From JAGVSR01 sp031413815 (lineage in GTDB: Bacteria > Pseudomonadota > Alphaproteobacteria > Rhizobiales > Hyphomicrobiaceae): a DNA stretch of 64,000 nucleotides. This document shows positions 24,763-33,137 of the stretch, in pieces (position 1 is the first letter of the stretch; the number at the start of each line of letters is the position of its first letter). The DNA lies in NCBI GenBank assembly GCA_031413815.1, contig JANOFU010000083.1, forward strand, positions 1 to 64,000, written 5' to 3'. Under the pieces are notes generated by a model. That model searched no databases and had not been told where the DNA came from. It saw only the letters and a program-made list of their open reading frames with translations. Made by a program: the position numbers and the translations under genes.

Positions 24763-25956
24763 GTGGGGTGGGTTGAGGCGGGATTTTGCGTTGGCGCGGT
24801 GTTAGCCGGATTTTTCATCGGGCGCCTGACCCTTTCGTGGACGTCGAACGTTGTGTCCAATGACAGTCAACGGTTGGCCGTTGACGCCCCGCCAGTCCAT
24901 GACGTGATCGACACAATTATAAGGGCACTCGACGCGCCAGCTTTCGCCCTGGATGAAGGCGGCGTGGTCCGCAGTTACAACGATGGCGCGCGCGCGCTTT
25001 TTCCCGGACTAGCGGCCGGCCGGCCACTGCATCATGTCAGTCGAAGCCCTGAGCTTACTGAAGCCGTTCAGCACGCACGGCGAGACCGGCAAGCGCAGAC
25101 GTGCGAAATTTCCAGGCAAACTGCTCTCAGTCAGCGATTGGTCGCATCTGTCACGCCACTCGGCGGAGAGGCTGTGGAGGATGCGCCAACGATCCTGCTC
25201 GTGCAATTCCAGGACTTGAGCGAATTGGATAGGCTGGCAAAGCTGCGAACCGACTTCATCGCCAACGCCAGTCACGAACTACGAACGCCGCTCGCGTCGA
25301 TCAAGGGTTTCATTGAGACCCTCCAGGGGCCTGCCAAGGCAGACACCGCAGCCACGTCGAAGTTTCTGACCATTATGGAAACGCAGGCCGCCCGCATGGC
25401 GCGCATTCTCGACGACCTTCTGTCGCTGGGCCGCATCGAAATGCGTGAGCATGTCCCGCCGTCCGAGGTTGTTGAAGTCGGTGCCATCTTGCGTGCCACT
25501 GTCGAAAGCCTTGACCCCATCGCGCGGGACGCAAAAATCTCGCTGCACTGTGATGCGGGGCTCGGACAGGCTTGGGTACGCGGGGATCGTGACGAACTCG
25601 TGCAAGTGCTCCAGAATCTGATCCAGAACGCGATCAAGTATGGGCGCGAGGGTGGCAAAGTCGATGTCGGCCTGACGCATCGATCAGAACCGCGTGCTCA
25701 AGGCACCAAAGCAATCATCGCGGTGACCGACGATGGCCCCGGTATTGCTGAGGAGCATTTGCCAAGGTTAACTGAGCGCTTTTACCGGGTTGATACGGCC
25801 ACAAGCCGTGATCGCGGCGGCACGGGTCTTGGGCTTGCCATCGTCAAACACATTGTCAACCGCCACCGCGGCGAACTCAAGATTGCGTCAACCTTGGGCA
25901 AAGGGTCCACGTTCTCCGTTGTGTTGGATGCCGTGCCGCAGCCCACCGTTGACTGA
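24763..25956 (+). CDS. phoR: Phosphate regulon sensor histidine kinase PhoR
   Basis: About 397 residues from GTG 24763 (AAGGA upstream); the frame is open back to the tRNA, so the start is uncertain. One membrane segment (AGFCVGAVLAGFFIGRLTLS), a PAS-like part (IIRALDAPAFALDEGGVVRSYN), then the HisKA box FIANASHELRTPLASIKGFIE, N box QVLQNLIQNAIKYG, G1 VTDDGPGIAEEHLPRLTERFYRVD and G2 RGGTGLGLAIVKHI. The kinase phosphorylates PhoB under phosphate limitation and is held inactive by the Pst transporter with PhoU. It starts the locus phoR-pstSCAB-phoU-phoB. Confidence 0.9.
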   Translation: MGWVEAGFCVGAVLAGFFIGRLTLSWTSNVVSNDSQRLAVDAPPVHDVIDTIIRALDAPAFALDEGGVVRSYNDGARALFPGLAAGRPLHHVSRSPELTEAVQHARRDRQAQTCEISRQTALSQRLVASVTPLGGEAVEDAPTILLVQFQDLSELDRLAKLRTDFIANASHELRTPLASIKGFIETLQGPAKADTAATSKFLTIMETQAARMARILDDLLSLGRIEMREHVPPSEVVEVGAILRATVESLDPIARDAKISLHCDAGLGQAWVRGDRDELVQVLQNLIQNAIKYGREGGKVDVGLTHRSEPRAQGTKAIIAVTDDGPGIAEEHLPRLTERFYRVDTATSRDRGGTGLGLAIVKHIVNRHRGELKIASTLGKGSTFSVVLDAVPQPTVD

Positions 25957-26129
25957 TGCAGTGCGCGACAGTATCACTCGAAAAGTGATTCTTTGGAAAA
26001 TACATATATATATCATATTGTTAATATGTCACAATAGATTTGCAAGCGGCCGCTAAACACCTCTTCAAGCGCACGTGGTAGGGGGGTGGCGCTTCACTCC
26101 TCTGCTCATTTAGAAACCGGAGTGAACTC

Positions 26130-27188
26130 ATGAACAAAAGCATCCTTGCTCTCACTGTCGTTCTGACCGCTAGCACGGTATTTGCAGGTGCCGCTACGGC
26201 CCGCGACCAGATCCGTGTCGTCGGATCGTCAACGGTTTATCCTTTCACAACGGCTGTGGCCGAGCAGTTCGGCAAGGGCAATGGCGGGAAAACACCCGTC
26301 GTCGAATCGACAGGGACAGGCGGCGGGCTCAAGTTGTTCTGCGCCGGCGTCGGCGCGGATCACCCTGACGTCGCAAATGCATCGCGCGCCATCAAGAAGG
26401 GCGAGTTCGAGGACTGCCAGAAAAACGGCGTCAAGGACATCGTTGAATTGAAAGTCGGCATTGACGGTTTGGTTATGGCCAATGCCAAGGGCGGTACGCC
26501 ACTCGCTCTGACGCAGGAGATGGTGTTCAAGGCGCTGGCTAAGGAAATCCCTGACGCTGCTGGTAAGCTTGTCGCCAACCCCAACAAGACTTGGAAAGAT
26601 GTCGACGCCTCGCTGCCTGACGACAAGATCGAAGTCCTCGGTCCCCCGCCGACCTCGGGTACACGCGACTCGTTCTTGGAATTGGTGATGGAAAAGGGCG
26701 CTGAAAAACTTCCTGCTCTCAAAGCCATGAAGGACGACGACAAGGCGAACAAGACGAAGAACTTCGAGAAGGTCTGGAAGTCGGTACGTGAAGACGGCGC
26801 CTGGATCGACGCTGGCGAGAACGATAACCTCATCGTTCAAAAGCTGGAAGCCAATCCCAAGGCCGTCGGCGTCTTTGGATACTCGTTCCTTGAAGAAAAC
26901 ACGGCCAAGGTTCAGGCTGTGAAGATGGGCGGCATCGAGCCGAACTACGAGACCATCTCGTCTGGCAAGTATCCGGTCGCACGTCCGCTGTTCATCTACG
27001 TCAAGAAGCAGCATGTCGGCGTGATCCCTGGTCTGAAAGAGTTCGTCGCAGAATATGCATCGGCGAAGGCGATCGGCGAGGACGGTTACTTGTCGGCTAA
27101 GGGTCTCGTGCCCTTGCTGCAGGCTGATCGCGATGCAGCCGCGAAGACCGCAAGCGAATTGGCAGCAATGGCGGGCCCAAGCTCGTAA
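26130..27188 (+). CDS. pstS: Phosphate ABC transporter substrate-binding protein PstS
   Basis: 352 residues with signal peptide MNKSILALTVVLTASTVFAGAATA. Phosphate-contact motifs: RVVGSSTVYPFTTAVAEQF, ESTGTGGGLKLFCAG, DVANASRAIKKGEF and PPPTSGTRDSFLEL. This is the larger alphaproteobacterial type. It delivers periplasmic phosphate to PstCA. The 173 bases upstream are AT-rich with a run of TATA repeats at about 26006-26015; no convincing Pho box was found. It is followed by a stem-loop at 27264. Confidence 0.97.
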   Translation: MNKSILALTVVLTASTVFAGAATARDQIRVVGSSTVYPFTTAVAEQFGKGNGGKTPVVESTGTGGGLKLFCAGVGADHPDVANASRAIKKGEFEDCQKNGVKDIVELKVGIDGLVMANAKGGTPLALTQEMVFKALAKEIPDAAGKLVANPNKTWKDVDASLPDDKIEVLGPPPTSGTRDSFLELVMEKGAEKLPALKAMKDDDKANKTKNFEKVWKSVREDGAWIDAGENDNLIVQKLEANPKAVGVFGYSFLEENTAKVQAVKMGGIEPNYETISSGKYPVARPLFIYVKKQHVGVIPGLKEFVAEYASAKAIGEDGYLSAKGLVPLLQADRDAAAKTASELAAMAGPSS

Positions 27189-27263
27189 GAGCTGAGGAAT
27201 ACGCTGGGCGCTGTTGCTTCAAAGTTTGGCTGCTGTAATGCGTGCTTAGCGAATAAGACGAAG

Positions 27264-27298
27264 CCGAGGTTCGGCCCTGAAAATGGGCTGAGCCTCGG
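27264..27298 (+). promoter_or_regulatory. Intercistronic stem-loop between pstS and pstC
   Basis: A 14-pair stem (CCGAGGTTCGGCCC with GGGCTGAGCCTCGG, two G-T pairs) and a 7-base loop in the 183-base gap. No T-run follows, so it more likely stabilises the upstream pstS message or partly attenuates pstC. Such hairpins behind binding-protein genes are common in ABC operons. Confidence 0.65.
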
Positions 27299-27371
27299 GT
27301 CATGTTGGGACCCAACTACGGGGTCCTGAAGTACACATACTGCTCTCGAGATCTTTGGTCAGGGCGAAACA

Positions 27372-28748
27372 ATGTCCGGATTTTACTTCATCCTGCTGTT
27401 CGCTATGACCCTCGGCGGGTACCTTCTCGGCCGGTCACGCGGCGGAGCGCTACGAGTGGGTGGCACGAAGGCGCACTCTTTGCCGGTCTATCACGGGTCC
27501 TACGTTGCGCTCGCTGCGGCGATCCCGATGCTCATCGCCTACTTCGCTTGGGCAGCCGTCGCTCCGCAGTTTGTCGAAAGCAGCGCACTTGGCAGCCTGC
27601 CCGCGGCACTTCAGCCGGTCGATGAGCTGTCGCGCTCTTCCGTTTTGCGGGACATTTCAAATGCTGCCAGCGACGCGGGTCTCGCCGCCCAGGCCAAGCC
27701 AGAAATCCAGCGCGCCGCCGAGGTCATGTCGACCTGGCAGTCGGCGAGCGATTGGATGCGATTGGCACTTGGATTTTGTCTCGGACTTGCGGGCCTGGCA
27801 TGGAGCCTGCCGAAGCTCACCCTGAAATTCCGTGCGAGAACATTGGTTGAGAAAGCGGTTCTTGGATTTCTGCTGGCGTGCTCCGTCGTTGCTGTTCTGA
27901 CGACCGTCGGTATCGTGCTGTCGCTGCTGTTCGAATCCCTGCGCTTCTTTGCGCAGTACCCCTGGTACGATTTTCTGTTTGGTACGCAGTGGTCACCGCA
28001 GATTGCCATGCGTTCCGACCAGGTCGGCCAATCCGGAGCCTTCGGGTTCCTTCCCATCCTCGGCGGAACCCTTCTGATCACCGTGATCGCGATGTTGGTC
28101 GCCGCTCCTGTCGGACTGCTGTCCGCAATATACATGGCCGAGTATGCCTCGCCGCGATTTCGCAACATCACGAAACCCGTGCTTGAAATTCTGGCGGGCG
28201 TCCCGACTGTCGTTTTTGGCTTCTTTGCAGCTTTGACCGTGGCGCCGCTCGTGCGATCTGCCGGCGCGTATGTCGGCCTCGATGTTGCCTCAGAATCAGC
28301 TCTGGCAGCCGGGCTTGTGATGGGCGTCATGATTATTCCGTTTGTGTCGTCTTTGTCCGACGACGTGATCAACGCTGTGCCCCAGTCGCTGCGTGACGGA
28401 TCGTATGCGCTCGGCTCGACCAAGTCAGAGACGATCAAGAGAGTGGTTTTGCCAGCCGCGTTCGCTGGCATCGTATCGGCCATGATGCTGGCAGTCAGCC
28501 GCGCCATCGGTGAAACAATGATTGTCGTGATGGCCGCAGGGCTCGCCGGCAATCTCACGTTCAACCCGCTGGACGCTGTCACCACGATTACCGTTCAAAT
28601 TAAAACACTCCTCGTCGGCGACCAGGAATTCGACAGCGTCAAAACACTGTCGGCCTTTGCGCTCGGTCTGGTGCTGTTTTTCTTCACGCTGATGCTCAAC
28701 ACGATAGCCCTGCGCCTCGTCAGAAAGTACCGGGAACAGTATGACTGA
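27372..28748 (+). CDS. pstC: Phosphate ABC transporter permease PstC
   Basis: 458 residues, longer than the E. coli protein (319) because of an N-terminal extension with two extra membrane segments and a periplasmic loop (about residues 1-150). The permease core begins GFLLACSVVAVLTTVGIVLSLLFE and contains the EAA-like loop SDDVINAVPQSLRDGSYALG and the inner-membrane coupling segment SKSETIKRVVLPAAFAGIVSA. Works with PstA in the inner membrane. Its end overlaps pstA by 8 bases. Confidence 0.95.
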   Translation: MSGFYFILLFAMTLGGYLLGRSRGGALRVGGTKAHSLPVYHGSYVALAAAIPMLIAYFAWAAVAPQFVESSALGSLPAALQPVDELSRSSVLRDISNAASDAGLAAQAKPEIQRAAEVMSTWQSASDWMRLALGFCLGLAGLAWSLPKLTLKFRARTLVEKAVLGFLLACSVVAVLTTVGIVLSLLFESLRFFAQYPWYDFLFGTQWSPQIAMRSDQVGQSGAFGFLPILGGTLLITVIAMLVAAPVGLLSAIYMAEYASPRFRNITKPVLEILAGVPTVVFGFFAALTVAPLVRSAGAYVGLDVASESALAAGLVMGVMIIPFVSSLSDDVINAVPQSLRDGSYALGSTKSETIKRVVLPAAFAGIVSAMMLAVSRAIGETMIVVMAAGLAGNLTFNPLDAVTTITVQIKTLLVGDQEFDSVKTLSAFALGLVLFFFTLMLNTIALRLVRKYREQYD

Positions 28749-30333
28749 TATCGCTGCCAAGTTTGACCGTTTGCCACAACCAAGGCCCATGGGTTCCAGC
28801 GATGTTGGGTCCCAAAAGAGGCTGGCAGCCAGGCGCCGCGCCGATGCTCGTTTCCGGGCCTACGGGCTGACGGCGATTCTGTTAGCCATTTTGTTCCTGG
28901 CGCTGATTGTGATCGACATCACGATCAAAGCTATTCCGGCATTTATGCAATCGAAACTGAATTTAGAGGTTCCGGTCGCCGCGGAATTCGTCAATCTATC
29001 AACTCCCCAAACTGGAGATTATGATGCGGTCGTCCGCAGTGCTTTGCGGGGCCTGTTTCCAAACGTGAAATCCCGGCCGGAAAAGAAGGCTCTCGACAGC
29101 ATTCTTTCAAGTGGTGCCGCCAATGACCTTCGCAAACGCGTTGTCGCTGATCCCTCGCTCATCGGCCAGAAGTTGCCAATCCGTGCGTTGTTGTCTTCGG
29201 ACGCGGACCTTTACGCCAGGGGCGTGACAGCCAGCAGCACGACAGTACCGGGTACAAGCCTGCTCAAGCCATCGGCCACGACGGGAATCATTACGCTTGA
29301 ATTGCCGCCAGAGGCGCTGGCCGCAGCCGTGAAGGGCATGGCCAAGACCGCAGATGGTGCTGTGGCACTGTCGACAGCATCATCGTCGCTCTTTGCCGTG
29401 CTGAACGGTGGTGTCGTTAAAATGACCTCGGCGGTGGACGGCAAAATTGAGGGCGAAGTCTATGCAGAACTGGCGAGCGCCGATGCTGCGCCTGCGGGAA
29501 CTTGGCGCACGGTTCAAGTCGCGACGCCCGAAACGTCGCGTAAGATCACCGATAAGCAGATCGCGTTCGTTGAGCTGCTTAAAGATAAGGGCGTGATAGA
29601 GAGCAACTTCAATTTTGAGTTCTTCACTGGCGGAGACAGCCGGGAACCTGAACTGGCTGGCATTCTGGGCGGCCTGATGGGAACCGCCTACACCATGCTC
29701 GTGACGCTGAGCTTGTGTCTGCCGATTGGTGTGGCCGCAGCGATTTACCTCGAAGAATTCGCGCCCCGCAACCGGTTGTCCGATCTCATTGAGGTCAACA
29801 TCAACAACCTCGCTGCTGTTCCTTCGATCGTGTTCGGCTTGCTCGGGCTCGCCGTGTTCCTCAACGTCTTTGGGATGCCTCGCTCTTCGCCTCTTGTCGG
29901 AGGCCTCGTGCTGGCGCTTTTGGTGCTGCCGACCATTATCATTGCCAGCCGGGCCGCCCTGAAAGCCGTCCCGCCCTCGATCCGCGAGGCGGCCATTGGA
30001 ATGGGTGCGACTCCTCAACAAGCCATATTCCATCACGTTTTGCCGGTTGCCATGCCGGGCATCTTGACGGGTACCATCATCGGCATGGCGCATGCGCTGG
30101 GAGAAACGGCGCCGCTGTTGATGATTGGCATGGTCGCATTCATTGCGGACGTGCCGAGTGGGACGACGGATGCAGCAACGGTGCTGCCGGTCCAGATTTT
30201 CCTGTGGTCGGATCTGCCGGAAAGCGGGTTCCAATCCAAGACTGCGGCGGCCATTCTGGTTCTTCTGGCATTCCTGATTACAATGAACGGCCTCGCCATC
30301 TGGTTGAGGAAAAAGTTTGAAAGGCGCTGGTAG
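28741..30333 (+). CDS. pstA: Phosphate ABC transporter permease PstA
   Basis: 530 residues, much longer than E. coli PstA (296). After the first membrane helix (GLTAILLAILFLALIVIDIT) comes a periplasmic insertion of about 220 residues (roughly 75-300) without a membrane segment, as in other alphaproteobacterial PstA. The permease core follows: GTAYTMLVTLSLCLPIGVAAAIYLEEFAP, then VNINNLAAVPSIVFGLLGLAVF, and the EAA loop AVPPSIREAAIGMGATPQQAIFHHVLP. Overlaps pstC. Confidence 0.95.
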   Translation: MTDIAAKFDRLPQPRPMGSSDVGSQKRLAARRRADARFRAYGLTAILLAILFLALIVIDITIKAIPAFMQSKLNLEVPVAAEFVNLSTPQTGDYDAVVRSALRGLFPNVKSRPEKKALDSILSSGAANDLRKRVVADPSLIGQKLPIRALLSSDADLYARGVTASSTTVPGTSLLKPSATTGIITLELPPEALAAAVKGMAKTADGAVALSTASSSLFAVLNGGVVKMTSAVDGKIEGEVYAELASADAAPAGTWRTVQVATPETSRKITDKQIAFVELLKDKGVIESNFNFEFFTGGDSREPELAGILGGLMGTAYTMLVTLSLCLPIGVAAAIYLEEFAPRNRLSDLIEVNINNLAAVPSIVFGLLGLAVFLNVFGMPRSSPLVGGLVLALLVLPTIIIASRAALKAVPPSIREAAIGMGATPQQAIFHHVLPVAMPGILTGTIIGMAHALGETAPLLMIGMVAFIADVPSGTTDAATVLPVQIFLWSDLPESGFQSKTAAAILVLLAFLITMNGLAIWLRKKFERRW

Positions 30334-30359
30334 TGCTTCAGAAAGTAGCGAGGGTTGAT

Positions 30360-31160
30360 ATGGACGCGACAGCGGTAAGCAACGTGGACCTGCAGGAGAG
30401 TTCGCCTGTCAAGATTTTGGGGCGCAACGTCGATGTCTATTATGGCGAGAAGCAAGCCTTAAAGGCCGTCTCGGTGGCAATACCCGAGCGCGCTGTGATG
30501 GCGTTCATCGGCCCTTCAGGTTGCGGTAAGTCGACATTCTTGCGGTGTCTGAACCGTATGAACGACACCATCGCAGGCTGCCGTATCACGGGTTCAATCT
30601 TGATCGACAGCCAGGACATCTACGACAAATCAATTGACCCAGTTGATTTGCGCGCACGCGTCGGCATGGTGTTCCAGAAGCCGAACCCGTTCCCGAAGTC
30701 GATCTATGAGAACGTTGCTTACGGTCCGCGCATTCACGCCCTAGCGACGAACAAGGCTGATCTCGACATCATCGTCGAAAAGAGCCTGCGTAAGGCGAGC
30801 TTGTGGGAGGAAGCCAAAGACCGGCTCCACGAATCCGGCACTGGCCTGTCAGGCGGACAGCAACAGCGGCTGTGCATCGCGCGCACCATCGCCATCGATC
30901 CCGAAGTCATTCTGATGGATGAGCCGTGCTCGGCTCTCGATCCGATTGCAACCGCGCGCATTGAAGAGCTCATGGACGAACTGCGCCAGAACTACACCAT
31001 CGTGATTGTCACCCACTCCATGCAACAGGCCGCCCGCGTGTCGCAGCGAACGGCATTCTTTCACCTTGGGTCGCTCGTCGAGGAAGGTACGACAAGCGCG
31101 ATCTTCACCAATCCCAAAGATCAGCGGACGCAAGATTATATCACGGGCCGTTTTGGTTGA
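30360..31160 (+). CDS. pstB: Phosphate ABC transporter ATP-binding protein PstB
   Basis: 266 residues from ATG 30360 (GAGG upstream; a GTG at 30333 is less likely). Walker A IGPSGCGKST, Q-loop FQKPNPFPKSIYENVAYG, signature LSGGQQQRLCIART, Walker B VILMDEPCSALDP, and His switch IVTHSMQQAARVS. Hydrolyses ATP to drive phosphate import through PstCA, and signals with PhoU to PhoR. 27 bases behind pstA. Confidence 0.98.
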   Translation: MDATAVSNVDLQESSPVKILGRNVDVYYGEKQALKAVSVAIPERAVMAFIGPSGCGKSTFLRCLNRMNDTIAGCRITGSILIDSQDIYDKSIDPVDLRARVGMVFQKPNPFPKSIYENVAYGPRIHALATNKADLDIIVEKSLRKASLWEEAKDRLHESGTGLSGGQQQRLCIARTIAIDPEVILMDEPCSALDPIATARIEELMDELRQNYTIVIVTHSMQQAARVSQRTAFFHLGSLVEEGTTSAIFTNPKDQRTQDYITGRFG

Positions 31161-31204
31161 GAGTTCGACGGATTTTGACGTAATTCGCTTATGAAGGGGT
31201 TTCT

Positions 31205-31918
31205 ATGAACGACCACATCGTCAAGGCCTACGAAACAGAATTGTCCGTTCTCGATAGCAAAGTCGGACAGATGGGCGGCCTCGCCGAACAGATGCTGGTG
31301 GAAGCCTTTGCGGCGTTGGAACAGCGAAATCCTGAGCGTGCGCGAGCCGTTGTCGCCAAAGACCACCTCGTGGATGATCTGCAGACAGAGCTGGAAGAGC
31401 AAGCGGTGACCATGGTCGCCCGCCGTCAGCCTCTGGCGAACGACTTGCGGCAGATCATGTCGGTTCTGAAGGTGGCTGGCGACCTTGAACGGATCGGGGA
31501 CCTCGCGAAAAACATCGGCAAGCGGGCCGAAGCAATCTCGGGCGAAGCCCATCCCAAATCATTACTGACGGGGTTGCGCCACATGTTGGAGCTCACATCG
31601 CGCAGTCTTAAGGATGTGCTCGATGCGTTCGCTCAGCGTGATGCCGAAAAGGCCCTCAAAGTTTGGCGGGACGACGAGGAGATCGACGCGCTCTACAATT
31701 CACTGTTTCGCGAACTGTTGACCTACATGATGGAAGATCCGCGCAACATCGGACTGTGCACGCACCTTCTCTTCGGCGCCAAGAACATCGAGCGTATCGG
31801 TGATCACACCACCAATATTGCTGAGACCGTTCACTATATGGCGCTTGGGCGGCCCATTACGGATGAACGGCCGAAGGGCGACAAGACGAGTTCGACGCTG
31901 GTTCACAAGTTCATCTGA
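31205..31918 (+). CDS. phoU: Phosphate signalling protein PhoU
   Basis: 237 residues. Two copies of the PhoU three-helix bundle are visible, the first with LEERNPERARAVVAKDHLVDDLQTELEEQAVTM-like spacing and the motif RQPLANDLRQIMSVLKVAGDLERIGDLAKNI, the second with LCTHLLFGAKNIERIGDHTTNIAETV. These hold the D/E-rich metal-binding helices. It links the Pst transporter to PhoR and represses PhoB under phosphate excess. 44 bases after pstB. Confidence 0.97.
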   Translation: MNDHIVKAYETELSVLDSKVGQMGGLAEQMLVEAFAALEQRNPERARAVVAKDHLVDDLQTELEEQAVTMVARRQPLANDLRQIMSVLKVAGDLERIGDLAKNIGKRAEAISGEAHPKSLLTGLRHMLELTSRSLKDVLDAFAQRDAEKALKVWRDDEEIDALYNSLFRELLTYMMEDPRNIGLCTHLLFGAKNIERIGDHTTNIAETVHYMALGRPITDERPKGDKTSSTLVHKFI

Positions 31919-31948
31919 GGACGCACCAATGACAGGAGTAAACGTCAC

Positions 31949-32641
31949 TTGAAGCTTGCGAAGGTCATGATCGTCGAAGATGAGGCGTCGCTTGTCACCC
32001 TTTTGACGTACAATCTCGAATCCGAAGGCTACAATACTATTTCGGCCAGTTCTGGCGACGATGCTATGCTTCTCATCCGCGAAGAGCGGCCTGATATCGT
32101 CATTCTGGATTGGATGCTGCCGGGGCTCGCTGGAATCGAAATCTGCCGACAAATCAGGGCGGGCAGTGAGACGCGGGCGCTTCCCGTCATCATGTTGACA
32201 GCGCGTGGCGAGGAAGCGGACCGCTTGCGCGGACTGACCACCGGGGCCGATGACTACATCGTTAAACCATTTTCGGTCGCTGAACTCTTAGCGCGCGTCA
32301 AAGCCTTGCTCAGGCGATCTGCCCCTGAACGGACCGCCGATGTGATCGAGCGGGGAGGCATCCTTGTCGATCGGCAGGCGCACCGGGTGACACGAGGCCC
32401 GAGAGAACTCCATCTTGGACCGACGGAATACCGGTTGCTTGAATTCTTCATGCAGCGTGCCGGCCGCGTGCTCACGCGTACGCAGCTGCTGGACAATGTG
32501 TGGGGCCAAACTGCCGACGTCGATGAGCGCACTGTCGACGTTCATGTTGGCCGCCTGCGGAAATCGATCGTCCGTGGCAACGAAACGGACCCGATCCGGA
32601 CGGTACGCGGCACCGGCTACATTTTTGACGACAAAGGGTGA
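31949..32641 (+). CDS. phoB: Phosphate regulon response regulator PhoB
   Basis: 230 residues from TTG 31949, preceded by an excellent ribosome site (GACAGGAG) at the right spacing, which decides this rare start. Receiver domain: acidic pair VEDE, phospho-Asp in DIVILDWMLPG, Thr in MLTARGEE and Lys in IVKPF. Winged-helix output domain: GPTEYRLLEFFMQRAGRVLT, DERTVDVHVGRLRK and GTGYIF. Binds Pho boxes as a phosphorylated dimer. Ends the operon. Confidence 0.97.
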   Translation: MKLAKVMIVEDEASLVTLLTYNLESEGYNTISASSGDDAMLLIREERPDIVILDWMLPGLAGIEICRQIRAGSETRALPVIMLTARGEEADRLRGLTTGADDYIVKPFSVAELLARVKALLRRSAPERTADVIERGGILVDRQAHRVTRGPRELHLGPTEYRLLEFFMQRAGRVLTRTQLLDNVWGQTADVDERTVDVHVGRLRKSIVRGNETDPIRTVRGTGYIFDDKG

Positions 32642-33067
32642 AGCTGGCCGAAGGGCCGGGTGCTTTCCACGTGAAGGCCGGGCACGTGCTCCCTGAACCC
32701 GAACGGCAACCCGCTCAGCCAAAATCAAAAGTGCGAAAAATACCGTACGTTATCGGGTGCGCAGTTCATGCAGGCTACGCGGTCTTGTTCGACTTCGCGG
32801 GATGTTCCTGAGGGCGTCAATTGGCTCGCCCCCTTACGAGCCGTACTGCGCCGAATGGCAACAGGTGCCGGCGCAAAGAGCGGTGCAATACACCCGGCTT
32901 TGGGCAGGTGCCGGGTTGTTGCACACGACAAGGGGGCCCTTTATTGCGGGCTACGCGGTCTGAAGGCCTGGCGCATCAGCGCTTTTTGATCAGGTGCCGT
33001 CATTAAATCCGCGGTGAGTATTGGAAACCGCCAAGCAACCTCGCGCTTCGGCCCAAATGGCGGCCAA
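32642..33067. other. Gene-free gap between phoB and the porin gene
   Basis: No convincing gene on either strand. A 13-base direct repeat GGCTACGCGGTCT occurs at 32773-32785 and 32949-32961, and GC-rich short complementary stretches are scattered through it. A structured RNA cannot be excluded. Confidence 0.4.
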
Positions 33068-33097
33068 CAAAAAAGGGGCCGCCGAAGCAGCCCCTTA
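33068..33097 (-). terminator. Rho-independent terminator of the porin gene
   Basis: On the minus strand a GGGGC/GCCCC-based hairpin (AAGGGGCTGC ... GCGGCCCCTT) is followed by six T. Positioned about 40 bases after the porin stop. Confidence 0.85.
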
Positions 33098-33137
33098 ATC
33101 GTTTCAACCGGGAGAAAGTCGAAACTACAGGCTTTGA

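Noticed and set aside
25957..26129. Pho box ahead of pstS
   Set aside because: ATGTCAC occurs near 26029 but no second unit lies 11 bases before or after it. One half-site is not enough.
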